Part shown: piece after piece, positions 45,949-55,094 of the stretch
How positions within the stretch are numbered: the first letter of the stretch is position 1
How the letters are laid out: each line of letters opens with the position of its first letter
Origin: Pseudorhodoferax sp. Leaf265
GTDB lineage: Bacteria; Pseudomonadota; Gammaproteobacteria; Burkholderiales; Burkholderiaceae_C
Direction: 5' to 3'
Length of the DNA stretch: 64,000 nt
Assembly (NCBI RefSeq): GCF_001422365.1
Contig: NZ_LMMT01000003.1
Location: 124,761-188,760 of the forward strand
Notes under the pieces: generated by a model
Seen by the model: the letters and a program-made list of their open reading frames with translations, nothing else
What the model was told of the DNA's origin: nothing
Databases searched by the model: none
Translations under genes and position numbers: made by a program

Positions 45949-46911
45949 ATGCAACGCCGTTCCGTTTTCACCCTGGCCCTGTTGGCCGCTGCCAGCTCGG
46001 CCTTTGCCCAGTCCTATCCGAACAAGCCGGTCAAGCTGGTCGTGCCGTTCGCGCCGGGCGGCACGACGGACATCATCGCGCGTGTCATCGCCGAGCCGCT
46101 GGGCAGGGTCCTGGGCCAGCCCGTGGTGGTGGACAACAAGAGCGGCGGCGGCGGCATCATCGGCGCTTCCGAGACGGCGCGCTCGGCGGCCGACGGCTAC
46201 TCGCTGGGCGTGGCCACGGTCTCGACCACGGCTGCCAATCCGGCCATCAATCCCAAGACGCCGTACAACCCGCTGACCGACTTCACGCCCATCATCAACA
46301 TCGCGGCCACGCCCAACATCATCGCGGTGAACCCCACGTTCGCGGGCAAGGACTACAAGAGCTTCGTCGCCGAACTCAAGAAGTCGCCGGGCAAGTACTC
46401 GTACTCGTCTTCTGGCACGGGCGGCATCGGCCACCTGCAGATGGAGCTGTACAAGAACATGGCGGGCGTGTTCGTCACCCACATCCCCTACCGCGGTGCG
46501 GGTCCGGCGCTGAACGACACGGTGGCCGGCCAGGTGCCCATGATCTTCGACAACCTGCCGTCCACGCTGCCCTTCGTGCAGAGCAAGCGGCTGGTGCCCA
46601 TCGTCGTGGCCGCGCCGCAGCGCGTCGCTGCGCTGCCCGACGTACCGACCTTCAAGGAAGTCGGCCTGGAGCCCGTGAACCGCATGGCCTACTACGGCAT
46701 CGTCGGGCCCAAGAACCTGCCCAAGGACATCGTCGACAAGATCAATGCGGGCGTGCGCAAGGCACTGGAGGACCCGGCCGTGCGCAAGCGCATCGAGGAC
46801 ACGGGCTCGCTCATCATCGGCAATTCGCCCGAGGAATTCGCCGCGCAGATCAAGGCCGAGTTCGACGTCTACAAGAAGGTCGTGGAGACCTCCAAGCTGA
46901 CGCTGGAGTGA
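45949..46911 (+). CDS. Bug/TctC-family periplasmic solute receptor
   Basis: A 320-residue exported receptor. The signal peptide spans about residues 1-22 (ending SAFAQ), and the mature protein begins with the Bug hallmark YPNKPVKLVVPFAPGGTTD. Bug proteins bind carboxylates and often feed TctAB permeases. No permease gene adjoins it; tctB and tctA lie 6 kb away on the other strand and could be its partners. GGAG precedes the ATG. Its stop overlaps the xerD start by 4 bases, an odd pairing with no obvious functional reason. Confidence 0.92.
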   Translation: MQRRSVFTLALLAAASSAFAQSYPNKPVKLVVPFAPGGTTDIIARVIAEPLGRVLGQPVVVDNKSGGGGIIGASETARSAADGYSLGVATVSTTAANPAINPKTPYNPLTDFTPIINIAATPNIIAVNPTFAGKDYKSFVAELKKSPGKYSYSSSGTGGIGHLQMELYKNMAGVFVTHIPYRGAGPALNDTVAGQVPMIFDNLPSTLPFVQSKRLVPIVVAAPQRVAALPDVPTFKEVGLEPVNRMAYYGIVGPKNLPKDIVDKINAGVRKALEDPAVRKRIEDTGSLIIGNSPEEFAAQIKAEFDVYKKVVETSKLTLE

Positions 46912-47834
46912 ACGCGCCGCCACCAGCGGTGCTGACCGAGAGCCAGGGCCGCATCGACGCCTTCGTCGATGCGCTGTGGCTGGAGCAGGGCCTGGCGCGC
47001 AACACGCTGGCCGCCTACCGGCAGGACCTCGCCCTGTATGCGCAATGGCTGGCCGAACGCGGCAGCAGCCTGGACGCCACGCGCGAGATGGACCTGCAAG
47101 CCTACTTCGCGGCCCGCCACAAGGGCACCAAGGCCACCACGGCCAACCGCCGGCTCACGGTGTTCAAGCGCTACTTCCGCTGGGCACTGCGCGAGCGGGC
47201 CATCACGGCCGACCCCACGCTCAAGCTGCAATCGGCGCGCCAGCCGCTGCGCGTGCCCAAGACCATGACCGAGGCCCAGGTCGAGGCCTTGCTGGCCGCC
47301 CCCGACGTGCAGACCCCGCTGGGCGTGCGCGACCGCGCCATGCTGGAGCTGCTCTACGCCAGCGGACTGCGCGTGAGCGAGCTCGTCAGCCTGCGCACCT
47401 TCCAGATCGGTCTCAACGAGGGCGTGCTGCGCGTGACCGGCAAGGGCAACAAGGAGCGGCTGGTGCCGTTCGGCGAACTCGCGCAGGAGTGGCTGGAGCG
47501 CTACCTCGAGGAGGCCCGGCCCGCGCTGCTGGACGGGCGCCAGAGCGAAGACCTGTTCGTGACCACGCGCGGCGCCCAGGCCGGCAGCGCCATGTCGCGC
47601 GTGATGTTCTGGGGCCTGGTCAAGCGCTATGCGCAGGCCGCCGGCGTCGCCGTGGCGCCGTCGCCGCACACGCTGCGCCATGCCTTTGCCACGCACCTGC
47701 TGAACCATGGCGCCGACCTGCGCGCGGTGCAGATGCTGCTGGGCCACGCGGACATCTCCACCACCACGATCTACACCCACGTGGCGCGCGAGCGGCTGCA
47801 CGCGCTGCACGCGCGGCACCACCCGCGCGGCTGA
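46908..47834 (+). CDS. xerD: Site-specific tyrosine recombinase XerD
   Basis: A 308-residue tyrosine recombinase that works with XerC at dif to resolve chromosome dimers. The N-terminal SAM-like core-binding domain is followed by catalytic residues: Arg in YASGLRVSEL, the HTLRHAFATHLL box, LGHADISTTTIY with the final His and the Tyr nucleophile. The sequence is XerD-like over full length. The start is GTG at 46908, overlapping the Bug receptor stop (GTGA). It is chromosomal housekeeping, not an integrase of the element at the right edge. Confidence 0.92.
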   Translation: MNAPPPAVLTESQGRIDAFVDALWLEQGLARNTLAAYRQDLALYAQWLAERGSSLDATREMDLQAYFAARHKGTKATTANRRLTVFKRYFRWALRERAITADPTLKLQSARQPLRVPKTMTEAQVEALLAAPDVQTPLGVRDRAMLELLYASGLRVSELVSLRTFQIGLNEGVLRVTGKGNKERLVPFGELAQEWLERYLEEARPALLDGRQSEDLFVTTRGAQAGSAMSRVMFWGLVKRYAQAAGVAVAPSPHTLRHAFATHLLNHGADLRAVQMLLGHADISTTTIYTHVARERLHALHARHHPRG

Positions 47835-47840
47835 GCAGGT

Positions 47841-49436
47841 TCAGACCGTGAGCGCGCGCTGCGCCGTGGCGCCAGCGCCGGCCGGCAGCTGGAACACGCC
47901 GACCGCGTCCACCATGCGCCCGACCTGGGCGTTCAGGCTGTCGGCCGCCGCGGCGGACTGCTCCACCAGCGCGGCGTTTTGCTGCGTTACCTGGTCGAGC
48001 TGGTTGACGGCACCGCTGACCTGGCCGATGCCGGCGGTTTGCTCGTGGCTGGCGGCACTGATTTCGGAGATCAGGTCGGCCACGCGCTGGACCTGCTTGA
48101 CGATGTCGCCCATGGCGGCGCCGGCCGCATCGGCCTGCGTGGTGCCGACCTCGGCCATCTTCACGCTCTCGCCGATCAGGCCCTTGATCTCCTTGGCGGC
48201 CTGGGCCGAGCGGCCGGCCAGGCTGCGCACCTCGGTGGCCACGACGGCGAAGCCGCGGCCCTGGTCGCCCGCGCGCGCCGCTTCCACGGCAGCATTGAGC
48301 GCCAGGATGTTGGTCTGGAAAGCGATGCCGTCGATCAGGCCGATGATCTCGCTGACCTTGCGCGAACCGCCCGAGATCGCGTCCATGGTGCCGACCACCT
48401 GGCCGACCACGGCGCCGCCTTGCTGGGCCGCCGCTGCGGCAGCGGTGGCGAGCTGCGCGGCCTGGCGCGCGGTCTCGGCATTGGACTGCACGGTGGAGCC
48501 GATCTGCTCCATCGAGGCCGCCGTCTGCTGCAGGTTGCTGGCCTGCTCCTCGGTGCGCTGGCTCAGGTCCTGGTTGCCCGCTGCGATTTCGCCGGCGCCG
48601 GTGGCGATCGAGTCGCTGCTGTGGCGCACGGTGGAGACGACGCGGATCAGGTTGTCGTTCATGTCGCGCAGCGCGGCCAGCAGCTGGCCGGTCTCGTCCT
48701 TGCCGCGGACCTCGATGCGCGAGGTCAGGTCGCCGGCGGAGACCGTCCGCGCGATGCGCACGGCTTCGGAGATCGGCACCGTGATGCTGCGCGTGATCCA
48801 CCAGGCCGCCAGCAGGCCCAGCGCCACACCGGCGGCGCACAGAGCCAGCATCAGCGTGCGGGCGCGGGCGTAAGCCGTCTGCGCTTCTTCCGCCGCTTCG
48901 TTGTTGGCCTTCTCCTCAGAGTCGGACAGCTCACCCAGCGCTTCGTACCAGGCCTGCATCGGGCCATCGACCTGGGTGCCGAGGAAGCGGGCCGCTTCGT
49001 CGGTCATGTCCGTGCGGCCCAGCTCGACCACCTTGCTGACGAGCGGCACGGCCGTGGTCTTCAGCGTGGCGATCTTGGCGAAGAGTTCCTTCTCGTGCGC
49101 GGTGGTGTCCGGCCGCTCGAACATCGCCGCCAGTTCCTTCTCGGCCGCTTCGTAGCGCTGGCGGGCCTGCGTGATGCCCTCGATGGCCACGCGCTTGCGC
49201 ACGCCGTCGTACAGCACGATGTCGCGGCTGCGCTGCGCTACCTGGCTGACCGCACTGCGCATGGCGCCGGCCAGGTTGGACTCCCTGTTGTTGACCGACA
49301 CGATGTCGTCCAGCCGGTCCTGGACCTGGGCCATGGACACCAGCCCCAGGACGGCGACGCCCACCAGCAATAGCACCACCAGCCCGAAGCCGCATGCCAG
49401 GCGCGTGCCGAGTTTGAGATTCTTCAGGACGTTCAT
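47841..49436 (-). CDS. Methyl-accepting chemotaxis protein
   Basis: A 531-residue chemoreceptor with TM1 at about 14-36, a four-helix-bundle ligand domain of about 150 residues, TM2 near 190-210, HAMP, and a signalling domain with [21 protein letters not shown]. Unlike the other receptor in the window it has a short tail and no CheR-binding pentapeptide, so it would depend on tethered receptors for adaptation. The ATG at 49436 starts the conserved MNVLKNLKLGTRL region. The 214 bases upstream contain no gene. Confidence 0.93.
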   Translation of the reverse strand: MNVLKNLKLGTRLACGFGLVVLLLVGVAVLGLVSMAQVQDRLDDIVSVNNRESNLAGAMRSAVSQVAQRSRDIVLYDGVRKRVAIEGITQARQRYEAAEKELAAMFERPDTTAHEKELFAKIATLKTTAVPLVSKVVELGRTDMTDEAARFLGTQVDGPMQAWYEALGELSDSEEKANNEAAEEAQTAYARARTLMLALCAAGVALGLLAAWWITRSITVPISEAVRIARTVSAGDLTSRIEVRGKDETGQLLAALRDMNDNLIRVVSTVRHSSDSIATGAGEIAAGNQDLSQRTEEQASNLQQTAASMEQIGSTVQSNAETARQAAQLATAAAAAAQQGGAVVGQVVGTMDAISGGSRKVSEIIGLIDGIAFQTNILALNAAVEAARAGDQGRGFAVVATEVRSLAGRSAQAAKEIKGLIGESVKMAEVGTTQADAAGAAMGDIVKQVQRVADLISEISAASHEQTAGIGQVSGAVNQLDQVTQQNAALVEQSAAAADSLNAQVGRMVDAVGVFQLPAGAGATAQRALTV

Positions 49437-49650
49437 GCAGTTTCCGTCATGGTCGAGATGCTCTTTCCGTCGTTGGGAGGAAGGCACGCGGTCCCGCGTG
49501 GCGGGGGTGCGTGGCGATGTGCGCGGCCGAATGTAGGCGCATGCAGCGGCTCGGCCGGGCACCACACAGTCCATTCGGCGGCCACTTGTAACCGGTCGTC
49601 ACATCGGGTCCTACATGGGGCGGGACGGCTTGGCGCCCCTGCCCGCCGGC

Positions 49651-51042
49651 TCAGGCGCGCGGCAGCGTCACGCTGGCATGCAGGCCGCGGCCGTCCTCGC
49701 CGCTGTCCAGGCGCAGCTCGGAGCCCAGCAGCTGTGCATAGCGCGCCACGATGGACAGGCCGAGCCCTGCGCCCTGGCCCAGCTTCTCACCGTCGCGGCC
49801 CTGGGCCCAGCGCTGCATGAGGGCCTGGCGCGCCGTGGCCGGGATGCCGGGGCCGTCGTCGACCACGGCCAGCACGCAGGCGTCGCGCTCGGGCGTCTCC
49901 TGCAGCGCGATGGTCAGCGTGCGGCCGCCGTAGCGCAGTGCGTTGTCGACCAGGTTGTCCAGGATGCCTTCGACGAGTGCCGCGTCGGCCCAGACCGTGA
50001 AGTCCTCGTCGCCGGCCTCGTCCAGGCCGCGCGCACCCAGGTCGACGCCGCGCGCGTCGGCCTTGTCCAGGTGGCGCACGATGGTCTGGCCCACCAGCGG
50101 CCCCAGCGCCAGGCGTTCGCGCTGGAGCACCAGTTCACCCTCGTCGGCCAGGGCCAGGTCCAGCAGCTGGTTGACGAGCCGGCCGGCGCGCTCGGCGCTG
50201 GTGGCGATCTGCTGCAGCTGCTGGCGCGAGACCGCCGTGCCGGGATGCGCCAGGCCATAGTCGGCCAGCGCGCGGATGCCGGCCAGCGGCGTGCGCAGTT
50301 CGTGCGCCACGTTGCCGGCGAACTCGCGCTGCGCGCGCACATTGCGGCCCAGGCGTTCGAACAAGGCGTTGACGGCCTGGCCGACCTCGTCGATTTCCTG
50401 CGTCGACGGGGCCAGCGGCACGGGCGAAAGGTCGTTGGCGTCGCGGTGCGCGAGCGCGGCCTGCAGCTGGCTCAGCGGCGCCAGATCGCGCTGGATGCCG
50501 CGCCACAGCCAGATGGCCAGCAGGCCCAGCAGCAACAGCAGCGGCAGCGCGCCGAAGACCAGGAGGCGCTGCACCAGCGCACCGCGGATGCGCGTGGTGT
50601 GGGCCATGACCACGTGGTAGTCCACGCCGTCTACGCCATGGCGCAGCACCACGGCGCGCACGGGCTGGTTCTGGTACAGGCTGTCGCTGTAGAGATGGCC
50701 TTCGGCCTGGCTGGGCAGCGGCATCGGCGGCAGCGGCTCGCCGGCCAGGCGCGTGCCATCGGGCCGCAGCACGCTGAAGTACACGGTCTCGGCCTGGTCG
50801 AACAGCGCGGCCGTGAGCTCGCTCGTGGTCAGGCGCAGCACCACCTGGCCGTCGGGTGCGGGGCCGACCTGCGAGGCGATGGAGTAGGCGTCGTCGAGCA
50901 GCGCGCGGTCGAAGGCCTGCTCGGTGAAATGGCTGGCCACGCCCAGCGTGGCGACGGTGCCGATCAGCCAGGTCAGCACCAGCGGCAGCATCACGTGCTG
51001 CAGCATGCGGATGCGCAGCGAGCGCGCAGCCGCAGCGGGCAT
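49651..51042 (-). CDS. tctE: TctE-type sensor histidine kinase
   Basis: A 463-residue inner-membrane kinase. TM1 is at about 16-36, followed by a 2CSK_N-like periplasmic domain and TM2 at about 160-180. A HAMP-like linker leads to the phospho-accepting His247 in GNVAHELRTPLAG. N, G1 and G2 boxes (NLVDNALRYGG, DDGPGIP, GAGLGLSIV) follow. It starts 2 bases after the response regulator stop. Position behind tctB-tctA suggests it senses a tricarboxylate or similar acid and controls its uptake. Confidence 0.9.
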   Translation of the reverse strand: MPAAAARSLRIRMLQHVMLPLVLTWLIGTVATLGVASHFTEQAFDRALLDDAYSIASQVGPAPDGQVVLRLTTSELTAALFDQAETVYFSVLRPDGTRLAGEPLPPMPLPSQAEGHLYSDSLYQNQPVRAVVLRHGVDGVDYHVVMAHTTRIRGALVQRLLVFGALPLLLLLGLLAIWLWRGIQRDLAPLSQLQAALAHRDANDLSPVPLAPSTQEIDEVGQAVNALFERLGRNVRAQREFAGNVAHELRTPLAGIRALADYGLAHPGTAVSRQQLQQIATSAERAGRLVNQLLDLALADEGELVLQRERLALGPLVGQTIVRHLDKADARGVDLGARGLDEAGDEDFTVWADAALVEGILDNLVDNALRYGGRTLTIALQETPERDACVLAVVDDGPGIPATARQALMQRWAQGRDGEKLGQGAGLGLSIVARYAQLLGSELRLDSGEDGRGLHASVTLPRA

Positions 51043-51044
51043 GC

Positions 51045-51734
51045 TCAAGCCTCGGGCTCCAGCAGGTAGCCGATGCCGCGCAGCGTGCGGATGGCCGCGC
51101 CGCTGCCCACGAGCTTCTTGCGCAGGCGCGAGATGAAGGCCTCCAGCGCGTTGTCGCCCAGCGCGTCGTCGAAGCCCGAGAGCTTGTCGGACAGCGTGCG
51201 CTTGTTCACCGCATGGCCGGGCGGGCTCATGAGTTCCCACAGCACCTCGAACTCGCGCGCGGGCAGGTCCAGCGGTTCGCCGGCCACGCTGAAGCGGCGC
51301 GCGCGGCGGTCCAGCTGCAACTGGCCCAGCGTCGCCAGGTCGTCGCTGCCGATGGCGCGGCGCACCAGGGCGCGCAGGCGGGCCTCGACCTCGGCCAGGT
51401 CGAAGGGCTTGCCCAGGTAGTCGTCGGCGCCGGCGTCCAGGCCGGCGATGCGCTCCTCGGTGCGGTTGCGCGCGGTGAGCACCAGCACCGGCGTGCGGTC
51501 GCCGCGCGCGCGCGCCTCGCGCAGCACCGCCAGGCCAGAGCCCATGGTGCTGCCGGGGCGCACGTGCTGCGGCAGGTTCAGGTCCAGCAGCACGGCGTCG
51601 AACGGCTGCACGCGCCACAGGTGGGCGGCGTCCTCCACGCTCTCGGCCGGGTCGACGCGGTGGCCCGCGTGTTCCAGGCTGCGCGACATCACCTCGCGCA
51701 GCACGGCATCGTCTTCAACCAGCAGGATTCGCAT
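51045..51734 (-). CDS. tctD: TctD-type response regulator with receiver-loop insertion
   Basis: A 229-residue OmpR-family regulator. The receiver has EDD, phospho-acceptor Asp51 and KPFDLAE; the winged-helix domain ends TLRGIGYLLEPEA. The loop after DLNLP carries about eight extra residues (QHVRPGSTM) before GSGLAVL, where relatives go straight to a short D/G-rich turn. The frame is intact. It sits 27 bases after tctA and directly before tctE, so the permease and its regulators probably form one transcript. Confidence 0.9.
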   Translation of the reverse strand: MRILLVEDDAVLREVMSRSLEHAGHRVDPAESVEDAAHLWRVQPFDAVLLDLNLPQHVRPGSTMGSGLAVLREARARGDRTPVLVLTARNRTEERIAGLDAGADDYLGKPFDLAEVEARLRALVRRAIGSDDLATLGQLQLDRRARRFSVAGEPLDLPAREFEVLWELMSPPGHAVNKRTLSDKLSGFDDALGDNALEAFISRLRKKLVGSGAAIRTLRGIGYLLEPEA

Positions 51735-51761
51735 GGGGCGCGAGGCTAGCAGATGCGGCGT

Positions 51762-53285
51762 TCATACGGCCTGCTCCGCCAGCTCCAGCTGGCGCTTGGA
51801 GCGCAGCGTCGCGCGCACGGTGGACCAGACCGCCCACAGCAGCAGCAAGAGCGTGAAGCCCAGCAGGCCCGCGCTGATCGGCCGGTCGATGAAGACCATG
51901 GGGTCGCCACGCGAGAGCAGCAGCGAGCGGCGCAGGTTCTCCTCCAGCATCGGCCCCAGGATGTAGCCCAGCAGCAGCGGCGCGGGCTCGAAGCGCAGCA
52001 CCATCAGCGCATAGCCCATGATGCCCAGCGCGGCGACCGAGAAAATGTCGAAGGTGTTGTTGTTGACGCTGTACACGCCCAGCGCCACGAACACCAGGAT
52101 GGCCGGGTACATCCACGCGAACGGGATGCGCAGCAGCGCCACCCACAGGCCGATGGTCGGCAGGTTCAGCACCACCAGCATGATGTTGCCGATCGCGAAG
52201 CTGACCACCAGGCCCCAGAACAGCTGCGGCTGCTCGGTGATGAGCATGGGGCCGGGCTGGATGCCGTGGATGATCAGCGCGCCCAGCATCACGGCCATGA
52301 CCGCGTCGCCCGGGATGCCCAGCGACAGCGAGGGCACGAAGGCCGTCTGCGCGGCGGCGTTGTTGGCCGACTCGGGCGCCGTGATGCCTTCGATGGCACC
52401 GTGGCCGAAGCGGCTCGGGTCCTTGGCGACCTTCTTCTCGATCGCATAGGACATGAAGGCCGCGATCGACGGGCCCACGCCGGGCAGCGCGCCGAGCGCA
52501 GAGCCCAGCGCCGAGCCACGCGCCATGGGCTTGATCGTCGCCTTGAAGTCCTCCTTGGTCGGCACCATGGAGCGCAGCGTGACCTTGTCGGGCCGGCGTG
52601 CGGTGTCGGCCGAGTTGATGCAGCGCACCACTTCGGCCACGCCGAACAGGCCCATGGCCAGCGCGATCAGGTTGATGCCGTCCATGAGCTCGGGCACGTC
52701 GAACGAGAAGCGCGCGACGCCAGAGTTGACGTCGGTGCCCACCATGCCCAGCAGCAGGCCGAATACCACCATGGCCAGGCCCTTGGCGGCCGAGCCCGTG
52801 CTCATGGACGAGGCGGCGACCAGGCCCAGCACCATCATGGAGAAGAACTCGGCCGGGCCGAACTTCAGGCCGATCTCGGAGATCGCGGGCGAGAACAGCA
52901 CCAGCAGCACCAGGCCCGACATCGCACCGGCGAGCGAGGCGATGGTGGTGACGAACAAGGCCACGCCGGCCTTGCCGTTCTTGGCCATGGGGTAGCCGTC
53001 CAGGCAGGTCACGGCCGAGGACGGCGTGCCGGGCAGGTTGAGCAGGATGGAGGCGGTTGAGCCACCGTACTGCGCACCGTAGTAGACGCCGGCCAGCATG
53101 ATGATGGCCGACGTGGGCGGCATGTGGTAGGTCAGCGGCAGCAGCAGCGAGATGGCGGCCAGCGCGCCGATACCGGGCAGCACGCCGACCACGGTGCCCA
53201 GCAGCACGCCGCCGAAGCAGTAGAGCAAGGTGATGGGCTCGGCGGCGACTTGCAGGCCGAGCCAGAGGTTCGAAAGTAGTTCCAT
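51762..53285 (-). CDS. tctA: Tripartite tricarboxylate transporter large permease TctA
   Basis: A 507-residue inner-membrane permease with about twelve helices. The TctA signature region is near residue 20-60 (GVLLGTVVGVLPGIGALAAI), and the family repeat recurs mid-protein (LGALPGVGPSIAAFMSYAIEK). It imports citrate-like tricarboxylates with TctB and a TctC receptor. It follows tctB after an unusual 185-base gap holding a repeat-like palindromic element; these genes normally lie close together. Confidence 0.94.
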   Translation of the reverse strand: MELLSNLWLGLQVAAEPITLLYCFGGVLLGTVVGVLPGIGALAAISLLLPLTYHMPPTSAIIMLAGVYYGAQYGGSTASILLNLPGTPSSAVTCLDGYPMAKNGKAGVALFVTTIASLAGAMSGLVLLVLFSPAISEIGLKFGPAEFFSMMVLGLVAASSMSTGSAAKGLAMVVFGLLLGMVGTDVNSGVARFSFDVPELMDGINLIALAMGLFGVAEVVRCINSADTARRPDKVTLRSMVPTKEDFKATIKPMARGSALGSALGALPGVGPSIAAFMSYAIEKKVAKDPSRFGHGAIEGITAPESANNAAAQTAFVPSLSLGIPGDAVMAVMLGALIIHGIQPGPMLITEQPQLFWGLVVSFAIGNIMLVVLNLPTIGLWVALLRIPFAWMYPAILVFVALGVYSVNNNTFDIFSVAALGIMGYALMVLRFEPAPLLLGYILGPMLEENLRRSLLLSRGDPMVFIDRPISAGLLGFTLLLLLWAVWSTVRATLRSKRQLELAEQAV

Positions 53286-53371
53286 CGTTCAGTTGTCCAT
53301 TGCGCTGGGCGTCATTCGCAGTGCGCCCAGGTGTTCTGCAGGCAGGTTCGGAAGGTCGCGGAGCAGGCCAT

Positions 53372-53470
53372 GCGGGTGCACCCGCGGGACCGGCTTTGCC
53401 GGACCGCCGGGTGCGCCCCTGGAGGGGGATCGGGTGGCTACACGAAGCGAGCCAGCCAAACGGGGTGGTC
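53372..53470. repeat. Palindromic intergenic element between tctB and tctA
   Basis: Contains a 14-base perfect palindrome GCGGGTGCACCCGC (53372-53385), then CCGGC-TTT-GCCGG. A CGCCCCTGGAGGGGG segment and a CACGAAGCGAGCCAGCC-type tail follow. The layout recalls dispersed intergenic palindromes seen in Comamonadaceae genomes, recognised from memory only. Only one copy is evident in this window. Confidence 0.5.
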
Positions 53471-53917
53471 TCATGAACTCCAGGGCCACAGCGGCAGGAT
53501 CATCTGCAGACCCACAGGAAAGATCAGCGTGGTGAGCAGCGCGACCACGGCGCAGACCGTCAGCCGCGTGCGCAGCACCATCGTGGACGGCACCAGCGAG
53601 AGCAATGCCGCGAAGAACGAGGACAGCACCACGCCCAGCGGGTGCAGCGTGAAGGCGAAGGCCAGCAGCGCGGCGATGCACCACAGCAGGTTGTTCCACT
53701 GCACGGTGATGCCGGTGCCGCGCCGCCACCAGGCGGGCAGGGCGACCAGAAGGCCCAGCACGGCCAGGGTCCAGCCCAGCACGACGGGGAAGTAGCCGGG
53801 GCCCATGCGGGCGGCGTCGCCGAAGGTGTAGCGCTGGCCGTACAGCGCGAAGAAGATGCCGGCGGCGGTCATCAGCAGTCCGCCGACCAGGTCGTGGATG
53901 TCTCGGGTGGTTTTCAT
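53471..53917 (-). CDS. tctB: Tripartite tricarboxylate transporter small subunit TctB
   Basis: A 148-residue membrane protein with four predicted helices, matching the TctB family (LVGGLLMTAAGIFFALYGQRY, FGDAARMGPGYFP). It is the small membrane partner of TctA. It is first of the tctB-tctA-tctD-tctE group on the minus strand. No tctC precedes it; hemH lies upstream in the same direction 104 bases away. Confidence 0.9.
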   Translation of the reverse strand: MKTTRDIHDLVGGLLMTAAGIFFALYGQRYTFGDAARMGPGYFPVVLGWTLAVLGLLVALPAWWRRGTGITVQWNNLLWCIAALLAFAFTLHPLGVVLSSFFAALLSLVPSTMVLRTRLTVCAVVALLTTLIFPVGLQMILPLWPWSS

Positions 53918-54021
53918 GAAGACAGGGGAGCACGCGGCCCCGAAGTGGATCGGGCCGGCACGCGCTCGCGCACCGGCGCAGCCACGCAGAAGGCGCGGCT
54001 GTGCGGCGAGCGTAAGAAGCG

Positions 54022-55074
54022 CTAACTGACGGCTGGCTGATCCGCCTGGCCGGCCCGGGTATTCCAGCCGCTCAGGTGGCGCTCAGCGAGGTCGGTCAGG
54101 GCCTGGGCCCAGGCCGGGCTGTCGTTCAGGCAGGGGATGTAGCTGAAGGTCTCGCCGCCGGACGCGAGGAAGGCCTCGCGCGCCTCCATGTTGATCTCTT
54201 CCAGCGTCTCCAGGCAGTCCACCGGAAAGCCCGGGCACATCACGTCGATGCGCTTGGTGCCTTGCTGGGCGAGTGCGCGCAGCGTGGGCTCGGTGTAGGG
54301 CTCCAGCCACTTGGCGCGGCCGAAACGCGACTGGAAGCTCAGGCGATATTGCTGCTCCGTGAGGCCCAGCCTGCGTGCGAGCAGCCGGGCCGTGGCCTGG
54401 CATTGCGCCTGGTAGGGGTCGCCCAGCGCGATGTTGCGGGCGGGGATGCCGTGGAAGCTCATGAGCAGCAGTTCGCCGCGGCCGTGTTGGGCCCAGTGGC
54501 GCTCCACGCTGTCGGCCAGCGCCGCGATGTAGCCGGCGTCGTCGTGGTAGTCGTTGACGAAACGGAACTCAGGCAGACGGCGCTGGCGCCGGCTCCAGGC
54601 GCCGACGGCATCGAGCACGCTGGCGGTGGTGGTGCCCGAGTACTGCGGGTAGGCCTGCAGCACGAGCAGCCGCGTGACGCCCTCGGCAACCAGCGCGTCG
54701 AGCTGCGCTGCGATGGCGGGCTGGCCATAGCGCATCGCGTAGTGCACGCCCACGCGGTGGCCGCGTTCGGCCAGCAGGCTGCGCAGGCCCCCGGTCTGCT
54801 GCTCGGTCCAGACCTTCAGCGCCGAGCCCTGCGGCGTCCAGACGCTCGCGTACTTCGCAGCCGACTTGGCCGGGCGCACGCGCAGGATGATGCCGTGCAG
54901 GATGGGCCACCAGGCGAGCCTGGGGATCTCCACCACGCGCGGGTCGGACAAGAACTCGGCCAGGTAGCGCCGCACGGCGGGGGCCGTGGGGGCATCGGGG
55001 GTGCCGAGGTTGCAGTACAGGACGGCGGTCTTGCCAGAGGCGTCTGAGGTGGTGGGCGCGGGGCGAAAGGGCAT
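54022..55074 (-). CDS. hemH: Ferrochelatase
   Basis: A 350-residue enzyme inserting ferrous iron into protoporphyrin IX in the last step of haem synthesis. Conserved features are NLGTPDAPT near the start, YPQYSGTTTASV, the catalytic His in MSFHGIP, SFQSRFGRAKWLEPYT, and the acidic helix CLETLEEINMEA. It supplies haem for the c-type cytochromes encoded near 3 kb, among others. It is divergent from the HAD gene, whose start lies 20 bases away. Confidence 0.95.
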   Translation of the reverse strand: MPFRPAPTTSDASGKTAVLYCNLGTPDAPTAPAVRRYLAEFLSDPRVVEIPRLAWWPILHGIILRVRPAKSAAKYASVWTPQGSALKVWTEQQTGGLRSLLAERGHRVGVHYAMRYGQPAIAAQLDALVAEGVTRLLVLQAYPQYSGTTTASVLDAVGAWSRRQRRLPEFRFVNDYHDDAGYIAALADSVERHWAQHGRGELLLMSFHGIPARNIALGDPYQAQCQATARLLARRLGLTEQQYRLSFQSRFGRAKWLEPYTEPTLRALAQQGTKRIDVMCPGFPVDCLETLEEINMEAREAFLASGGETFSYIPCLNDSPAWAQALTDLAERHLSGWNTRAGQADQPAVS

Positions 55075-55094
55075 TGCGCTATTCTCGGCGACCC

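Noticed and set aside
46908-47834. XerD gene as the integrase of a mobile element
   Set aside because: It is full length, XerD-like throughout, not beside a tRNA, and no element boundaries surround it.
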